Source: Rhodeus uyekii
Taxonomy: Eukaryota > Chordata > Actinopteri > Cypriniformes > Acheilognathidae
DNA: 64,000 bases
Direction: 5' to 3'
Assembly: GCA_037043235.1 (NCBI GenBank)
Contig: JAWRVZ010000104.1
Coordinates: 310,001 to 374,000, forward strand
In this document: positions 60,350 through 64,000 of the stretch, piece by piece
Position numbering within the stretch: position 1 is the stretch's first letter
How the letters are laid out: the number at the start of each line of letters is the position of its first letter
The notes under the pieces: model-generated
Database searches by the model: none
What the model was told of the DNA's origin: nothing
Seen by the model: the letters and a program-made list of their open reading frames with translations, nothing else
Translations under genes and position numbers: made by a program

Positions 60350-61290
60350 CAGCATTCACTGCCCTGAAGACTCGACTTCTTTCATTTCTTTGGCCATTTT
60401 GTTTTTACTATTTATTTTCCAGCGCCACTCGTGTGAATATGAGCAGAACGGACCTCTCTCAAATGCAAGACATGGGCCATGAAAGTGTATGCTGGAAGGT
60501 TTTTACAGATTATTTAAAAAACGTGCGCCCTCTGGCTATCTCAAACTCTTGAGTGCTCTAGTGATGTGAGTGCTGTCAGGCTTCTCTATATTTTATTTAT
60601 TTTAATTACTGTGATTGAATCTTTGTCAACTGGACGTAACGCCTATGTGTAGGCGTTGCGGCTGAATGCTGGGTTTGGGATATTAAGCACAGAAAGGACC
60701 TTAACACTGGTTGTAAGACCAAAAGGGATGTTTGTATAGTAAGCCTCTATATTTCAAATCAAACACACTTGCACCTACCGTGAATGATGGAATGTGTGGT
60801 TTTCAACCTTTACCTTATTAAAACCAGTTTCAGATCATATATCATTGTGTTTAGCACAACATCGCTGGTTCTTTTAGTTTTCATAAAATGTCCCTTTTAT
60901 AATCTTTTCACTTAAAAGATTATAAAATGCCGTGAAACAGGCATTTAAAGCCTTCAAATTCCCCTAATAAAATCTCCTATTTAGCTTTAATAAGTTATTG
61001 GTTGAAAAACATCTGTTTTGAATAAAAATTAAGTTCTTGTCAAGAAGATGTGATCCAGTGCCATGCAAGACGCCAAATTCCACAGAATCCTATTGCCTTG
61101 AGAGGCAAAGAGGTAGCAGTTTGTAATGCCTGTTCAAAAGTGTATCACGTTATCCTCTTCTGTATAATCAAAAAGGCCTTTTTTGGTGATTACTAATAGC
61201 CCAAAGTGGTAGCTACAAATATTAAATACTGCAAATAATTGGTGTTTGCATGTATGCTAGGCTAGCAGGGTGGTCAGCCAATGCATACAC
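60350..61290 (+). other. xylt1: xylt1 3' untranslated region (end not fixed)
   Basis: This follows the stop codon and has no coding signal. AATAAA hexamers lie at 60966-60971 and 61021-61026. Either could be a polyadenylation signal, but both sit in AT-rich DNA where the hexamer is common. Transcripts could also extend through the downstream SINE to a third AATAAA at 63067-63072. Confidence 0.5.
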
Positions 61291-61449
61291 ATTTTTGGCC
61301 TTATTTTGTGCCTTTATTGGACAGGACATTAAAGATTTTGACAGGAAAGCGTGGGGTGGAGAGAGGATAACGGGATTGAGCTCAGGTCACCAGAAGCGGA
61401 GTTGCGCTATATGTCGGCGCGCTAACAACAAGGCTAGTGTCACAGACTA
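61291..61449 (-). mobile_element. tRNA-like SINE, minus strand
   Basis: The minus strand shows a tRNA-like head (TAGCCTTGTTGTTAGCGCGC, then GGTGACCTGAGCTCAATCC in the B-box position) and, further on, the tail CTGTCCAATAAAGGCACAAA-like motif as its inverse at 61308-61326. This is a repeat type common in fish, and it lies in or just past the xylt1 3' UTR. Confidence 0.7.
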
Positions 61450-61477
61450 AAAGCCTAATTTATTCTTGTGATGGCAA

Positions 61478-61760
61478 AGCTGAGTTTTCAGCATCATTAC
61501 TCCAGCCTTCAGTGTCACATGATCTTTCAGAAATCAGTCGAATATGATGATTTGATGTTCAAGAAACATTTCTTAGTATTATGTATTTTAAAAGCAGTTG
61601 TGCTGCTTAATATTTTTGTGCAAAACTTAAAAAAAAATCAGGATTCTTAAATGAATAGAAATGTAAAAAAGGAACAGCATTTGTTTGAAATAGACATTTT
61701 TACAAACATTATACGTCTGTACTGTCACTTTTAATTAAAGACCCCAAACTTAGTAATAGT
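61478..61760 (-). repeat. Cyprinid AAACTTTTG-type TIR repeat fragment, minus orientation
   Basis: It contains ATTACTCCAGCCTTCAGTGT, CACATGATCTTTCAGAAATC, AACAGCATTTGTTTGAAATA and ACTGTCACTTTTAATTAAAG, then GACCCCAAACTTAGTA, the order expected for the inverse of the copy at 33409. Confidence 0.7.
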
Positions 61761-64000
61761 AGTGTAAATTAAAAGACATTAGTTGCTGTTTAGCCAACAG
61801 AACATGCATCATAAAGCAATTTATGATGTCTATTTGATACCGGATTACAAATGTTAATATACAGAGTAAACACTAAGGGTTCTTTCAGTGAGTGGAATCA
61901 CTTTGGAATAGGGTTCTGTGGAACGATAAAAACTTGCATGATACCGGGCCACAATTCTTGAAGTGAGAGTGTCTAGAGTAGCTTGTGATTTTGTCTGAAG
62001 TGTCGTTCTGTCTGTATGCTGTTTCCCTTTCAGGCTCTTGAAACTTGAAATGGAAGGTGCCAGCTGTGCTGGCACACCACGAAAAAATATGTAGTTTCTT
62101 CGCCTTTTTATTCTATTATAATTTTCTTCCTTTCCCCTGAACAAAGGTACTGGGTAGCTAAGGGTTGTAAGTTGGCTATTTATTCATGTTTATATAAATG
62201 AAATAGATATTTTTTTAGTCAATGACTAATGTCTATATGCTGTTTTTGCAGCTCATTCAATACCTTTTGTAAACAAGCTGCCTTTATTTACAAAGGCTAT
62301 CATCCCGACCACATTACAGCTATAATCTCAATATGCGGTACTAGTACGGGCGCTGGTAAAGACCTTTCCGCCCCTCCACCTGAGGTCCATCTGTTCATTT
62401 CATAAACGTTGAGCAGGAAACTAACTGGATGAATGATCTTAAATGACCTCGAGAACTGAGATTCCAGTCATGCTGCTTCTCATTTTCTTTATTCTAGTCT
62501 TTTTATATGAGCCAGTGTTTGGTATTTTGCCATATTTTGCTCAAACGAACAAAAACATCGGACATCGGATGGACTGGTCGGTAGCATCCACGCAATTTCA
62601 GCATGGCTTCTAAAGTTCACAGGCTCAGTAGCCTGCAGGACGCCTCAGCCGCTTTCTTCTGCACGTACGCCATTTGGATGTCACATTTTCCAGATTGGGC
62701 TGTCCGGATTACTCACATCCATAATAATGATAGGGTGGCCTCTCCGATCTGACTGAGATGTATTTTTAGTGAGGAAGATTGCAAGCTTGCTGGACTCTAC
62801 AGTTTGCATTGGACCAACATTTTCTCTGTTTTTACAAACCTTTTATGTTTCTCCCATATTTAAACTGGGCTAGTGTGGCTTGTTGCGCTCTCTCATTTGA
62901 GGAGCACGTCTCCTCCGGGACTCTGTGACCCTGGTCTAGCCATCACTTTGTATGCAATCTGATTGTTATCTGGTCCTCAGAGAGGTGGCGTCCCACCCAG
63001 GCTGCGCAAACAGTGAAATGTCATTGCTGTCATGTGATCCAAAGGAGGATGCGACCTTACATTTTCAATAAAGCACTCTTGTCATTCATATGTTCCCAGC
63101 AGGGTGCGAAATTGGAATGCATTGTTATTTAAATTTTTTAATAGAGCGTCTAATGCTTGTCTAAGTGGTGTTACATCCGTACTGTACGTGTGAAAGTGCA
63201 AATTATTCCATATTCTTAAAAGGGAAATTAAATGACATTATCAATTCACATACATCTCATTGACTTCTGACTTACGATCTTGGCTATATTGATTTTATGA
63301 ACCATTTTACTTTTAAAGGTGAAGTGTTTCATTTTAGTTTTATGTTAAAGGGTTTTTTACTATCCCAGTTTAGAGTGCAGATGCCTCCCAGTGAGTCCAA
63401 GCACTAAAACTGCTCTGTTTGTTTGAGCGGTCCAACATGTCTTCTGCTGGCTTAAGCAGTGGTGTGAGTTAGGGGCGGGTCTACTTCCGAACAATGGGAG
63501 AGGAGGAGTGGCCTAAGACAATAGGTGTGTTCGACTTCAGCTGCAGACGTGACGTCAGACACTTTCTGGTCCCAGTATTTATGCTTGCATGGTGTCTACG
63601 TTCTTTATCACAGGTGAAATGGATTAGATGTAATATTTGCCAAATACAAAGACATTTCAGATGTTTTCATGTAGAAACAAAAATACTGTATGTACAAGAT
63701 AAGATGTTCAACATAAGACTGTACTATTGAAACGCCAATAAGTGGGATCTATATCTTTTATTTTGATAAACGTGACACACTATAATATTATAAGATAACA
63801 AGATTGCATGAAAAAAGTTGTTACTGTTATAAAAACATGGATTTGTGAGCTTAAGGTGTCAGAGGAAACATGAAACACGTCATCTTTGTCATCAGTGAAT
63901 TCAACCATTCGTGAAACCGCTGTGTCGTCATCAGAGTTCGTGCAGCTGCCCAGGAGAAACTGCGTGGAATGAGCCAGCTGACTGTTCTCGAATCGTTCTC
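61761..64000. other. Downstream DNA, no gene recognised
   Basis: AT-rich sequence with short unrelated open frames. AATAAA at 63067-63072 (CAATAAAGCACTCTTG) is a good-looking polyadenylation hexamer that could serve a long xylt1 3' UTR, but nothing else supports a transcript end here. Confidence 0.5.

Noticed and set aside
1..64000. CRISPR array, prokaryotic operon or integrated virus
   Set aside because: No regularly spaced short repeats, no closely packed long frames and no viral structural or polymerase motifs. The DNA is clearly vertebrate intronic sequence.

Overview
The window is eukaryotic. It reads as genomic DNA of a teleost fish, most likely a cyprinid (carp, barb or zebrafish relative). 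The evidence is a vertebrate gene split by GT-AG introns, an AT-rich background full of microsatellites, and dispersed repeats of types I recognise from cyprinid genomes: tRNA-derived SINEs, short hAT-like and pogo/Tigger-like inverted-repeat elements, a dead Tc1-like transposon and a DIRS-like gag relic. I see no prokaryotic gene arrangement, CRISPR array, rRNA gene or free-standing tRNA gene.

Only one cellular gene is supported: the 3' part of xylt1, protein xylosyltransferase 1, on the + strand. Ten coding exons join in frame from 30784 to the stop at 60349. They give 830 residues, compared with 959 for the human protein. Phases and boundaries correspond to exons 3-12 of the 12-exon human gene. 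Exons 1 and 2 (cytosolic tail, membrane anchor and start of the stem) are not seen and should lie upstream, so roughly the first 30.8 kb is probably intron 2. The enzyme is a type II Golgi membrane protein that transfers xylose from UDP-xylose to serines of proteoglycan core proteins. This is the first step in building the glycosaminoglycan linker for chondroitin, dermatan and heparan sulfate chains.

Layout: 1-1140 is an unclassified dispersed repeat. 1141-30783 is intronic DNA with a SINE (3248), a long hAT-like element (9244-10485), a DIRS-like gag relic on the minus strand (12058-13285), a nested pair of inverted-repeat transposons (15676-16859), a second SINE (24761) and a clean hAT-like insertion with a perfect 8-bp target duplication just before exon 3 (30187-30645). 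30784-60349 holds the xylt1 exons and nine introns with further transposon fossils: a Tc1 relic at 40857, pogo-like elements at 42243, 52752 and 57011, a hAT MITE at 48854 and several copies of one cyprinid repeat. 60350-64000 is 3' UTR and downstream DNA with a third SINE.

I found no convincing new biological system. The most useful leads are the (TC)18 microsatellite that serves as the polypyrimidine tract of the last exon, the precisely bounded nested and TSD-flanked transposons, and a perfect 25-bp inverted repeat in intron 3. Family names for repeats come from memory of typical termini, not from a database search.
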